Shown here piece after piece: positions 54,932-63,425 of a stretch of DNA of 64,000 bases. The position numbers were made by a program, and so were the translations under genes. Position 1 is the first letter of the stretch; each line of letters opens with the position of its first letter. Source of the stretch: Acinetobacter sp. UBA3106 (GTDB lineage: Bacteria > Pseudomonadota > Gammaproteobacteria > Pseudomonadales > Moraxellaceae). The notes beneath the pieces were generated by a model. The model ran no database searches and had not been told where the DNA came from. It saw only the letters and a list, made by a program, of their open reading frames with translations. The stretch spans positions 17,831-81,830 of the forward strand of contig DFAM01000017.1 in NCBI GenBank assembly GCA_002365595.1, given 5' to 3'.

Positions 54932-57724
54932 TTATGGAGTGGTTGATTTATCAACTGTGACAGCAAACTTCAATGTGGCAAAAGCGCCAGGAGTTAAAGT
55001 ACCGACATTGTAATTTATATTACCGTTAGCTTCTGTTGGTGCAGTGCCTTGAGCTGCTGGCTCACGTGCTACAGAACCGGTTTTGTACTTTGTGTATGCC
55101 GGCACAGCATCATTGATTACAACAGCAGTTGCATCAGCATTACCCTGGTTTGTTGCCTTTACTTTATAAAATACGCATTGACCAGGTTTAGCATTCTGTA
55201 AGTTTGCAGTATAGTCAGTATCAACGGGTGCTGCTGTACAGTCTGCAGCAAACTGGAATTTTTCTAAACGTACTGAACCTAGGTTAATTACTGTGCGGTC
55301 TGTAATTGATAAAATGCTGTTTGAACCTAATACAGCGTTAGCTTCAGGCTGAATTTGTACTGTAGATGTATAAGACTGGCCGGCCGTTGCAGTTGCTGCC
55401 GCTTCAACTTTTACATAAACAGTAACGGACTCGCCTTGCTGCAAACCAGGTAACTTAGATACATCAAATTTTGCATTTTGCAAAATGCTGTTTAAAGCAC
55501 CTGTACCTGTTACAACTTCATTAGCATCCAGAATACCGTTACCATCTGTGTCCACATAAACAGTTACCGTTTCACCTGCTGTTGGCGTTGGTAAAATAAA
55601 GTTCAATGTTTTACCATCAGCTGCTTCAGTAACGTTACCAATGTTGGTTAAGGTATGGCTGTAAATAATGCTGCCACCAGGGGCTAACTGGCCTTGACGG
55701 TCTGGCGTAAAGCTGATTGCGCGCTGTGCTGCAACGGTCAGTTTGAATCCAATGCTATCATTGCTGCCGGTAGAGGGCGAGCTGATGTTGACTGTAATAG
55801 TTTTTGCAATATCCGTTGCTGGCGTGCCATCTGGTGTTGTAACCACCAGGCAGTAACTGCCCGTACCGCCATTGGCGATTGTACCGGAGTTGGTTACTTT
55901 CGTGTTTGTACATTTGCCAGCTGCGTCTTTTCCAAAAAGTTCCGCTGTCCAGCCGGTTGGAATGCCTGTAACTACAATATTGTAGTTGTCCGGCGTACCG
56001 CCTGTATTTTTGATCGTAACATCCAGCTGTTTAGGTGTACCTGGAACTAAAGCTGTGTCAGGAACACCTGTGCTGCTATTCAAGCCATCACCGACATAAA
56101 CGGGCGATCCTGTTGTGCCTGTATTATGTACCAAGTCCACAGCACTCTTTGTAAATGAATCAACAACCAAAGAAATGGTATCTTTATTGCTACTGTTGTT
56201 GACTGAAGTGCTGGTCATAGTCAATTTAGTGCCTGCAGCAACTGTGCCGCTGGTTGGCAAAGTAACCCGTACCACAAATTTTAAGCTGCCACCCGCTTCA
56301 ATCGGACCAGTATTGTTATCTGTCACTGGTGTTTTACCGTCAGCCTTCAGAATTTCAATGATGCTGCCGTTTGGCAAAGCGCCAGTCGTTGCAGCAACAC
56401 TAAGGCTATAGCTGTCAGTCGTTGTGCCTGAGTTGTGGACATAAATCACATCGCCGCCCGAGGTGTTATTGCCAAAGACAATGGCCTGACCTTGCGAAGC
56501 TGTTGCATGGACTTCATCATCAATGCCCGTAGCGCTGCCGACTGGAACATTCTTGTCAATCCAAGAAACGTCTTTATCATCGTTAATTGAATGGGCAGTT
56601 ATGCCTACAACAGTAACATTGTTCGGGTTAGATGGAACTAATGTCGTATCCGTAGTTGTCGGTGGAACAGATGGAACATTCGCTGGTGTTAATGGCGTAC
56701 TTGTACCTGGTGTGAAGCCATCAGTATCTGCATATGCCGTGTTGGTAATTTTTTCACCATTTGCAGCAGCGTTTTTAACCTTAACAGTAAAAGTTAATTT
56801 ACCGGTTGAACCCGCAGCAAGTTTTCCTGCATTAAAGGTAAAAACCTCTTTTGCATCACTACGACCACTAGATACATAAGCAAATTTATCACTATCTGTA
56901 GCATCACGAGTTAATGCTGAAGCGCTGCCATTATAATAGGCAGTTAATTTGCTATCAGCTGTATCAGCAAATGTTACATTGCTTGGGAGTACGTCATAAA
57001 TAATGACATCTGAAGTGGCTGCAGCTGTACCTTTATTTTGGAAAGTCAAAGTATAGGTAATGTAACCATTGGCGCTAATTGTACTAACACTGGCTTCTTT
57101 TTTAATTTCAATGACTGCACCTGTAATAATGGTGGCTTTGTCAGTGTTGGATACTGTATCTTTGCCAATATCATATAGAGCCGTTTTGTTTGATGTTGCA
57201 GTTAAAGTCAGGCTGTCATTTTGACCTGCTGTCGCTGCCAATGGCGTTTTAGCCACTACAACCAGGCCAATGGATTCACCGGCAGCTAATTCAATCGCTG
57301 TTGTTGATGCTAAAGCGGCTGCGCCGTTATCAGCTATGCCATCTTGATTGCGGTCAATATAAACATCATGGCTAGCCCAATCAAAAGTACCAGCCTCATT
57401 TGTAATCCTAAGCGTGAAAGAGTCCGTACCATTACCGGTATTTGTCAAAATATGCGGGAAACTTACACTGCTGTTAGCTGCGGTTTGACGCTCATTAGAC
57501 TGCACAAGAGTAAAGCTGCCCACTTGTGCTACAAGCGTTTTAACCACGTTAGATGTTACTACGCGCTCAGTTTGCGTATTATCTGTATACGTTGCGGTTG
57601 CAACGTTACTAATATTCGTACCAGCTAAAGGTGCAGCAGCCATAGCCTGGCTAACAAGCAACGATACCCCACCCATTACTGCCAGTGATGCAGCAATTTT
57701 ACTTAATTGAAAATTATTTTTCAT
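54932..57724 (-). CDS. Secreted 930-residue DUF11 repeat protein
   Basis: Signal peptide MKNNFQLSKIAASLAVMGGV... cut near AMA (residue 29), then APLAGTNISNVATATYTDN, the usual DUF11-protein head. Ig-like module 75-185 has the loop DRNQDGIAD (124-132); a DUF11 domain covers about 205-330; several Ser/Thr/Gly-rich beta repeats follow; a second loop DTDGNGILD is at 725-733; the C-terminal domain has Cys829 and Cys850 with KPGQC and VVINDAVPAYT. There is no membrane anchor or sorting signal. ATG 57724 is preferred over a TTG at 57757 because the signal peptide begins there. Composition is low in Lys/Arg, as in surface stalk proteins. Confidence 0.85.
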   Translation of the reverse strand: MKNNFQLSKIAASLAVMGGVSLLVSQAMAAAPLAGTNISNVATATYTDNTQTERVVTSNVVKTLVAQVGSFTLVQSNERQTAANSSVSFPHILTNTGNGTDSFTLRITNEAGTFDWASHDVYIDRNQDGIADNGAAALASTTAIELAAGESIGLVVVAKTPLAATAGQNDSLTLTATSNKTALYDIGKDTVSNTDKATIITGAVIEIKKEASVSTISANGYITYTLTFQNKGTAAATSDVIIYDVLPSNVTFADTADSKLTAYYNGSASALTRDATDSDKFAYVSSGRSDAKEVFTFNAGKLAAGSTGKLTFTVKVKNAAANGEKITNTAYADTDGFTPGTSTPLTPANVPSVPPTTTDTTLVPSNPNNVTVVGITAHSINDDKDVSWIDKNVPVGSATGIDDEVHATASQGQAIVFGNNTSGGDVIYVHNSGTTTDSYSLSVAATTGALPNGSIIEILKADGKTPVTDNNTGPIEAGGSLKFVVRVTLPTSGTVAAGTKLTMTSTSVNNSSNKDTISLVVDSFTKSAVDLVHNTGTTGSPVYVGDGLNSSTGVPDTALVPGTPKQLDVTIKNTGGTPDNYNIVVTGIPTGWTAELFGKDAAGKCTNTKVTNSGTIANGGTGSYCLVVTTPDGTPATDIAKTITVNISSPSTGSNDSIGFKLTVAAQRAISFTPDRQGQLAPGGSIIYSHTLTNIGNVTEAADGKTLNFILPTPTAGETVTVYVDTDGNGILDANEVVTGTGALNSILQNAKFDVSKLPGLQQGESVTVYVKVEAAATATAGQSYTSTVQIQPEANAVLGSNSILSITDRTVINLGSVRLEKFQFAADCTAAPVDTDYTANLQNAKPGQCVFYKVKATNQGNADATAVVINDAVPAYTKYKTGSVAREPAAQGTAPTEANGNINYNVGTLTPGAFATLKFAVTVDKSTTP

Positions 57725-57766
57725 AAAGAACCCAACAATAAAGTCGATATTGACCAATTAAAAATT

Positions 57767-58258
57767 TTATTTAGATGTATTAACTTGTACTTGAGCAGAA
57801 ACAATAATTTTCTGTTTTGGTTTTAACTCACTCACATTCCATTGTAAAAAGCGATATTCAGCCAGTGGAACATTCACTTTTTTGCCATTTTCCATACGGG
57901 TGAGTGGTGCTTTAGCAAAACTTTTACCGTCTACTGAAGCATAGGCATCTTGGGGTAAGCTTTGCCCTGTGTAAGTTACATCCGCAGGAAGTGGAAGATT
58001 CAACTTTAAATTTTTCAGACTTTGACTTGATATATTTGAATATTCGACTTTGTACTCAAGCAATGCCGTTGGCTTTACTCGATCGGTTGCTTTTAATTCT
58101 TTTTTTACTTTTTGGTTTGCCTCTATCTGAAACACTTTCATATCAGCAACTAAAGCTTGGCTATTCGCGAAGGAAGAGGTTGTCCATCCTGAGACTAATA
58201 GCAAAGATAGAGGAATCAAACTCAAAATTTTTTCGGATTTAATCATTTTTTGATACAT
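57767..58258 (-). CDS. Small secreted DUF11-like protein, first gene of the surface operon
   Basis: The 163-residue protein has a signal peptide ending near SFA (residue 30) and one beta domain whose core, LLEYKVEYSNISSQSLKNLK followed by LNLPLPADVTYTGQSLP, matches the DUF11 pattern (Y.v...N......l...lP....y). The last strand is KPKQKIIVSAQVQV. It precedes the 930-residue protein by 42 bases. It could be a subunit, cap or periplasmic helper for the repeat proteins; this is inference from position and fold. ATG at codon 5 is an alternative start. Confidence 0.75.
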   Translation of the reverse strand: MYQKMIKSEKILSLIPLSLLLVSGWTTSSFANSQALVADMKVFQIEANQKVKKELKATDRVKPTALLEYKVEYSNISSQSLKNLKLNLPLPADVTYTGQSLPQDAYASVDGKSFAKAPLTRMENGKKVNVPLAEYRFLQWNVSELKPKQKIIVSAQVQVNTSK

Positions 58259-58489
58259 TTCTTAACATAATGTCACTGTATTTTCACATTAGAAAATAAA
58301 AAAATACACAAAAATGTCGCACAAGTCACATTTTTCTTGTAAATGGTGTATCTATTGTCTTTTTATCAAAATAATTTTCACTTATTGACATTTTTTATCA
58401 CAAAAAATAGTGATTAATTCAAAGTCTAGTCACTTAAGTCTGCTAGTTATTTAATATTATCTGATTTCTGTTCCGACTTTCTTTGTATG
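58259..58489 (-). promoter_or_regulatory. Upstream region of the DUF11 operon
   Basis: AT-rich leader with no other gene. A promoter must lie here for the five-gene minus-strand operon, but no hexamer pair with proper spacing stands out by eye. Confidence 0.3.
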
Positions 58490-58790
58490 ATCATGAGCTT
58501 TGCTCAAACTCTCATTAAACTTTGTGGATTAGATGGGACAATATTGGATTACTGTAAGCTATGTAGAAAAGTAGAAAAAAGGTATATTGCGATTAGCTAA
58601 CAAAAAAGTCTTGATGGGGTTTATCCATTCGTCAATTCAACTTGTTTAAAGTTTTTAGGGCAAGTTAATGAAAGCCTAAGAAACATCAGCCTGAATATCA
58701 CCACTAATTGCATAAACTTAGTATCAGTATAGATGATGAAACCCTGCAAATAGGTTTAGCTCAGCTAATTAGAAAAATGTCGGTGGCTCT
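58490..58790 (+). pseudogene. IS5-family transposase relic
   Basis: Two frames together give FAQTLIKLCGLDGTILDYCK, LCRKVEKRYIAIS, VNSTCLKFLGQVNE and, after a shift, KHQPEYHH*LHKLSISIDDE with TLQI. This matches the IS5 transposase core DYTTLCRR...VDSTGLKFLGEGEWK..KHQPEYRRQW.KLHIGID as I know it. Stops and a frameshift show it is dead; terminal inverted repeats were not found. Confidence 0.7.
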
Positions 58791-58809
58791 TAAGTTCGTG
58801 TAGACTTAC

Positions 58810-58989
58810 TTACTCAAACTCCATTGGATGGGCAGATTGACTGTGCCTAATCATTTCTACAGCTAACTCTGCATCACTTATCGAAAATTCAAATTCGATA
58901 TATTTTTCCCGCTGAGTACCTGTAACATGAATAAAGCAAGGAGGCTGTTCTACATCTAATGGCTGTATATCAAAATCATCATATTCCAC
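58810..58989 (-). pseudogene. Phenol hydroxylase P0-like (DmpK type) fragment
   Basis: GTG 58989 opens a 59-codon frame. Its centre, PCFIHVTGTQREKYIEFEFS followed by ISDAELAVEMI, fits the phenol hydroxylase P0 family pattern (FVRVTG...R.VEFDFAIGDPEL.VELILP). The family's C-terminal LP-x-AF-x-EFC is replaced by RHSQSAHPMEFE and no phenol hydroxylase L-P genes follow. A stop precedes the GTG. It is probably a relic of an aromatic-degradation operon, but an intact divergent microprotein is possible. Confidence 0.5.
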
Positions 58990-59497
58990 TTAAGCTTTAC
59001 TAGAATCCCTATGCCAAATTTAAATATTATTTTTTTCAAATACTTATAATTTTGTCTTTATAAAATTCTTAAGCTATGATGTATGAATTAAGAAAATTCT
59101 CAAGTCTCTGAAATTTCTTAGCTGTATAAGCCCCTCTTTAATTAGCCATTTTATCTAACTAAAAGGTATCTACAAAATCGGTGGCTATTCATACTCTTTT
59201 AACTTTTAAGCTACGAAAAATTATTATTTCAAGTTTAAATACATTCTCTTTGAGAAATATATAAATCGGGCTTTTTAGCCCGATTATTTCGTAAGAGAAA
59301 AATTTGCTATCGAAATAAAACCATTAGATTAAAAAACTATTTCTCAGTACCAATCGATTATGATTCCTCTTACTTTGGGGGATTGTCGAGGATCTTTCTC
59401 AATCAGAAAAGCACAAGCAATGGTCTCATTCTCCGGCTTAGAAATAGGAAATAAAGATCCGGTGGTCGCAAGTCTGAATCAAGAATATCGACAACGC
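58990..59497. other. AT-rich spacer with one terminator
   Basis: No gene seen. The stem-loop at 59264-59285 is the only clear element. A plus-strand frame beginning at 59360 lies mostly across the integrase relic and is not considered real. Confidence 0.5.
59264..59288. terminator. Stem-loop terminator
   Basis: AATCGGGCT, TTTT, AGCCCGATT, then ATTT; a 9-bp perfect stem. Confidence 0.7.
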
Positions 59498-60474
59498 TTA
59501 GAGAAATCTCTCCTCGCACTTTTTCGTTTTATCTCGCATAGACACAAAACAATATTCTGTATATCCAGTAATGCAATACAATTCTTGGAACAGCTTCAGG
59601 ACTTGATCGTACAAAGGAACCATATGTTGTGGGGCTGTCTGATTTTTGATCTTAGGCGGTGTATAACTTCATGTTCAATTTTCAAAATCGATATCTGCCC
59701 ACTTTGCTGCACGTAATTCTCCAGGACGCACAAATACATGGGGTAAGATTTTGACTGCATAATCAATAGCAATATCCCCACGACCTGCATGTGTATTGAT
59801 ATTCTTTAATAGTTTTCCTAGCTTTTGCTTATCAGTAATAGCCGCTCGATGCTTAGTTTTACCCACCTTCAGAATACCGCTAATTTGATCAGCAACATTG
59901 AACTGACACACCCCTAAGGCAATCGCATAGCGAAAAACTTGAGATGCTTTACTTCTCATTCGCTTTGCAAAGTCATTTTTAACTTGTTTCTCATAAAGAC
60001 GACATACTTCCAAATTTGAGAGGGTGTTATTACATCAATAGGAAATTCGCCAATAGCCGCATAAAGCTTATCCCAGACAAACTGATTCCGACGTTGTGTA
60101 CTTGCTTCTAGCTCTTCATTCTTACGGTGTTCATCTGCTACTGATCTAAAACTATTATTTCGACATTGGGACTGTTTATCTTGCTTTTGAATTGCTGGGT
60201 CAATATTCTGCGCAAGCAGTTCTCTAAACTCACTTCGTTTTGCACGAGCGCTGGCCAATGTACAACTTGGATAAATACCGATAGCTATAGTGGCTCTTTT
60301 CTTAGAGATTGGGCGAATATAATCAAAACGCCAATATGCCCCACCTTTTTTATCTAACAATAAATAAAGACCACCACCATCTGAAAGCTTGATATTTTTT
60401 TCAAATGATTTCTTTTGCATTGATATTGCAGACTTAATTTTTGAGTCAGTCAGACTGATAACTAATTTAGGCAT
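59498..60474 (-). pseudogene. Broken tyrosine-recombinase integrase (DUF4102/P4-like)
   Basis: From ATG 60474: MPKLVISLTDSKIKSAISMQ, then KLSDGGGLYLLLDKKGGAYW and ARAKRSEFRELLAQNIDP, the arm-binding domain of P4-type integrases. Near 60016 a single-base loss in a T-run shifts frame, after which KRMRSKASQVFRYAIALG and the catalytic RPGELRAAKWADIDF follow. Two TGA codons then interrupt (EN*T*SYTPPK), and NQTAPQHMVPL continues to TAA 59498. The final HxxR and Tyr boxes are missing. Inactive; it marks an old integration next to tRNA-Arg. Confidence 0.85.
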
Positions 60475-60477
60475 TTT

Positions 60478-60526
60478 TTACGGTATATTTTTTCAGAAAT
60501 GGAATGTACCGTAAAAGATTACGGTA
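60478..60526. repeat. Three TTACGGTA motifs upstream of the integrase
   Basis: TTACGGTA occurs at 60478-60485 and 60519-60526 directly and at 60507-60514 inverted. Position between integrase start and tRNA suits arm-type binding sites or an integrase operator. Confidence 0.5.
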
Positions 60527-60624
60527 TCCTAAAACGCCTTTGGATAGTATCGGACAACCCAGTTGCGTAAGTTATTTATTTTAAATGATTTTCAGATAAC
60601 ATCGGAAGGGATGAAACAAGAAAA

Positions 60625-60700
60625 TGGTGCGCTCAGCGGGACTCGAACCCACGCCACAGGCTTCGGAGACCTGTACTCTATCCAGTTGAGCTATGAGCGC
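60625..60700 (-). tRNA. tRNA-Arg (anticodon CCG)
   Basis: The minus strand folds as a cloverleaf: acceptor GCGCTCA/TGAGCGC, D arm GCTCAACTGGATAGAGT, anticodon stem CAGGT/GCCTG around loop CTCCGAA (anticodon CCG), T arm GTGGGTTCGAGTCCCGC, encoded CCA at 60625-60627. Its 3' end faces the broken integrase, the usual arrangement when a tRNA gene is an attachment site. Confidence 0.95.
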
Positions 60701-60878
60701 GCGTGCACATCATAACAAAAAAAACCGTAAGGTAAAGCAACTATATATAAGTCATCATTTTTTGTGCTCAGTCTTTATACAATGTTCCAGAATTGCAACA
60801 GACTATTCCTGCTTATTTACTTGGTTTATTTTGCAAGATCAATCACAATACTCCTACTATTCACCCGGTGAGAATTTC

Positions 60879-61814
60879 ATGACTGATGCATTGACCTTGA
60901 GAGACGTATCCAAAACCTATCGTAATGGTTTTCAGGCACTAAAAGGGATCAACTTGACGGTACCTGAAGGTGAGTTTTACGCCCTCCTTGGTCCCAATGG
61001 CGCAGGTAAATCCACCACCATTAGTATCATTAGCTCATTGACCAAAAAAACCTCCGGTACGGTGGAAATTTTTGGGCATAATCTGGATACCCATCCTTCA
61101 GCAGCCAAACAATGCCTGGGTGTCGTACCACAGGAATTTAACTTTGGTCAGTTTGAAAAAACCTTTGATATTTTGGTGACTCAAGCCGGCTATTACGGTA
61201 TTGCTAAAAAAATTGCAGAAAGCCGAGCTGAAGAATATTTAGAAAAATTAGGCTTATGGGAAAAACGTGGCATTCAGGCGCGTATGCTTTCTGGCGGGAT
61301 GAAACGTCGTTTGATGATCGCGCGTGCCATGATGCATCAACCTAAACTGCTCATTTTGGATGAACCGACTGCCGGTGTAGACATTGAACTACGCCGTTCG
61401 ATGTGGGACTTCCTTACCGAAATGAATGAAAAAGGCACATCCATCATTTTAACGACACATTATCTTGAAGAAGCGGAAATGCTGTGTCGTCGCATCGCGA
61501 TTATTGATCGTGGTGTGATTAAGGAAGATACCAGCATGAAATTGTTCCTGAATCAGCTCAGCGAAGAATCCTTTATTTTCGATTTGGTCGAACCGATTCA
61601 ACCGATTAATATTGAAATTATTGGCGTGCGTTTTAATTTAATTGATCCTGTGACTTTAGAAGTCACCATGGACAAGGCACATACCGTGAATGAATTGTTC
61701 CAGCTTATGGAAGCGCAAGGTATTCAGGTGCGCAGTATGCGTAATAAATCAAATCGCTTAGAAGAACTGTTTGTGAAAATGGTGGAAAAAAATCTTGATG
61801 GAGCTGCGCAATGA
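60879..61814 (+). CDS. ABC-2 type transporter ATP-binding protein
   Basis: The 311-residue ATPase has Walker A LGPNGAGKST, Q-loop VVPQEFNFG, signature LSGGMKRRL, Walker B LLILDEPTAGVD and the His-loop TTHYLEEAEM, all typical of YadG/YhiH-like ABC-2 exporters. ATG 60879 has GGTGAG eight bases upstream; an open frame continues back into the tRNA without a ribosome site. It overlaps the permease by 4 bases (ATGA). Substrate is unknown. Confidence 0.92.
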   Translation: MTDALTLRDVSKTYRNGFQALKGINLTVPEGEFYALLGPNGAGKSTTISIISSLTKKTSGTVEIFGHNLDTHPSAAKQCLGVVPQEFNFGQFEKTFDILVTQAGYYGIAKKIAESRAEEYLEKLGLWEKRGIQARMLSGGMKRRLMIARAMMHQPKLLILDEPTAGVDIELRRSMWDFLTEMNEKGTSIILTTHYLEEAEMLCRRIAIIDRGVIKEDTSMKLFLNQLSEESFIFDLVEPIQPINIEIIGVRFNLIDPVTLEVTMDKAHTVNELFQLMEAQGIQVRSMRNKSNRLEELFVKMVEKNLDGAAQ

Positions 61815-62584
61815 ACTTTAATCAACTCAGTGTTGCGCTGTATACCCTGGTGCATAAAGAAGTGCGTCGCTTCATGCGCATTTGGCCACAAACCCTGTTA
61901 CCCCCTGCGATTACCATGAGTTTGTACTTCGTGATCTTTGGTAATCTGGTCGGTTCACGCATAGGTCAAATGGGCGGCTTTAGCTACATGCAATTTATTG
62001 TACCTGGCCTGATTATGATGGCAGTGATTACCAACAGTTATGCCAATGTATCTTCCAGTTTTTTTAGTGCCAAATTTCAAAAAAGCATTGAAGAGCTGAT
62101 TATGAGTCCCGTGCCTTTACATATGATTCTTTGGGGTTATGTGATTGGTGGCGTCTGTCGTGGTGCCTTGGTCGGTATTATTGTCACTGCAATGAGCCTG
62201 TTCTTTACTGACCTTTATATTACCAATTGGTTTGTGACTATATATACCGTGCTGATTACTTCATTTTTATTTTCAATCGGTGGTTTTATTAATGCCGTTT
62301 ATGCAAAATCATTTGATGATATTTCAATTATCCCCACTTTTGTACTGACTCCACTGACGTATTTAGGTGGTGTATTCTATGCCATTAGTGCTTTAAGTCC
62401 TTTTTGGCAAAATCTCTCTTTAATTAACCCGATCGTATATATGGTCAATGCTTTCCGTTTCGGCATTTTAGGTCATAGTGATGTCAATGTTTCTGTTTCA
62501 TTAAGCATCATCACCTTATGTTGCGTGGCACTTTACGGCGTAGCTTACTATTTACTTTCTCGTGGTTCAGGAATGCGTGAATAA
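61811..62584 (+). CDS. ABC-2 type transporter permease
   Basis: The 257-residue membrane protein has six predicted helices and the YadH-like features LVHKEVRRFMRIWPQTLLPP, an ABC-2 signature FMQFIVPGLIMM-like segment (SYMQFIVPGLIMMAVITNSY) and LGGVFYAISALSPFW near 195. It is the partner of the ATPase just upstream and its stop overlaps the queF ATG by one base (TAATG). The pair is YadGH-like, role unproven. Confidence 0.92.
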   Translation: MNFNQLSVALYTLVHKEVRRFMRIWPQTLLPPAITMSLYFVIFGNLVGSRIGQMGGFSYMQFIVPGLIMMAVITNSYANVSSSFFSAKFQKSIEELIMSPVPLHMILWGYVIGGVCRGALVGIIVTAMSLFFTDLYITNWFVTIYTVLITSFLFSIGGFINAVYAKSFDDISIIPTFVLTPLTYLGGVFYAISALSPFWQNLSLINPIVYMVNAFRFGILGHSDVNVSVSLSIITLCCVALYGVAYYLLSRGSGMRE

Positions 62585-63399
62585 TGAGTGTAGAACATTC
62601 TCTATTAGGTAAAGACACCAATTATCCAACAGAATATCAACCCGATATTCTGTTTCCAATTTCACGTGCTCAAGCGCGGGAAAAATATGCCCACGTTGCA
62701 GGCATTCAGCAAGGCCAAGACTGGTGGCATGTTTTTGAAATTTCTTGGCTCAATGCGGTCGGCATTCCTCAGGTGGCGATTGGCCGTATGACTTTGCCGG
62801 CATCTTCTCCCAACCTGATCGAATCAAAATCTCTCAAGCTCTACTTTAACAGTATGAACTTTACTAAATTCGATTCAAAAGAAGCGTTTATTGCCACGGT
62901 TGAAAAAGATTTATCTGCTGCTGCCGGTGCACCGGTCACGCTGACTTTATTTCGGGCTGATGATCTGGAGATTGCTCAACCTGAAGGAATCTGTATTGAT
63001 GATTTAAACCCTGATCACTTAGAGAACCATCCAGATGCAAGCTTATTAAAATTAGATGTAGAAAATAGTGATGCAGTTGAAGTGCAACTATATTCACATT
63101 TATTACGCAGTAACTGTCCAGTCACCGGCCAACCCGACTGGGGTACAGTTTTTATACGTTATCAAGGTAAAAAACCTTGTTATCGCAGTATTTTAGCTTA
63201 TATTATTTCTTACCGTCAGCATAATGGTTTCCATGAACAATGTGTGGAACAGATGTTTGCCGATATCTGGCAAAATCTTGAACCTGAAAAATTGATGGTA
63301 TATGCAACCTATACACGTCGTGGTGGATTAGATATCAATCCTTGCCGTGTATCCGATGCGACATGGATGCCTCGCCCCATTCGTTTGGCGCGACAATAA
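62584..63399 (+). CDS. queF: NADPH-dependent 7-cyano-7-deazaguanine reductase
   Basis: QueF reduces preQ0 to preQ1 in queuosine synthesis. The 271-residue length is the long, two-domain (YqcD/E. coli) form. Substrate motif IESKSLKLYFNSMNFTKF near residues 80-96 and catalytic Cys178 in RSNCPVTGQPDWGTVFIRY are intact. Coupled to the ABC transporter by overlapping stop and start, which is presumably an operon of convenience. It is followed by another gene after 26 bases. Confidence 0.94.
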   Translation: MSVEHSLLGKDTNYPTEYQPDILFPISRAQAREKYAHVAGIQQGQDWWHVFEISWLNAVGIPQVAIGRMTLPASSPNLIESKSLKLYFNSMNFTKFDSKEAFIATVEKDLSAAAGAPVTLTLFRADDLEIAQPEGICIDDLNPDHLENHPDASLLKLDVENSDAVEVQLYSHLLRSNCPVTGQPDWGTVFIRYQGKKPCYRSILAYIISYRQHNGFHEQCVEQMFADIWQNLEPEKLMVYATYTRRGGLDINPCRVSDATWMPRPIRLARQ

Positions 63400-63425
63400 A
63401 ATGAAGAATATTGAGGTTTTTTAAC

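Noticed and set aside
59360..59716. Plus-strand 118-codon frame
   Set aside because: Most of it is antisense to integrase coding text that still matches the family; its own sequence has no recognisable domain or ribosome site.
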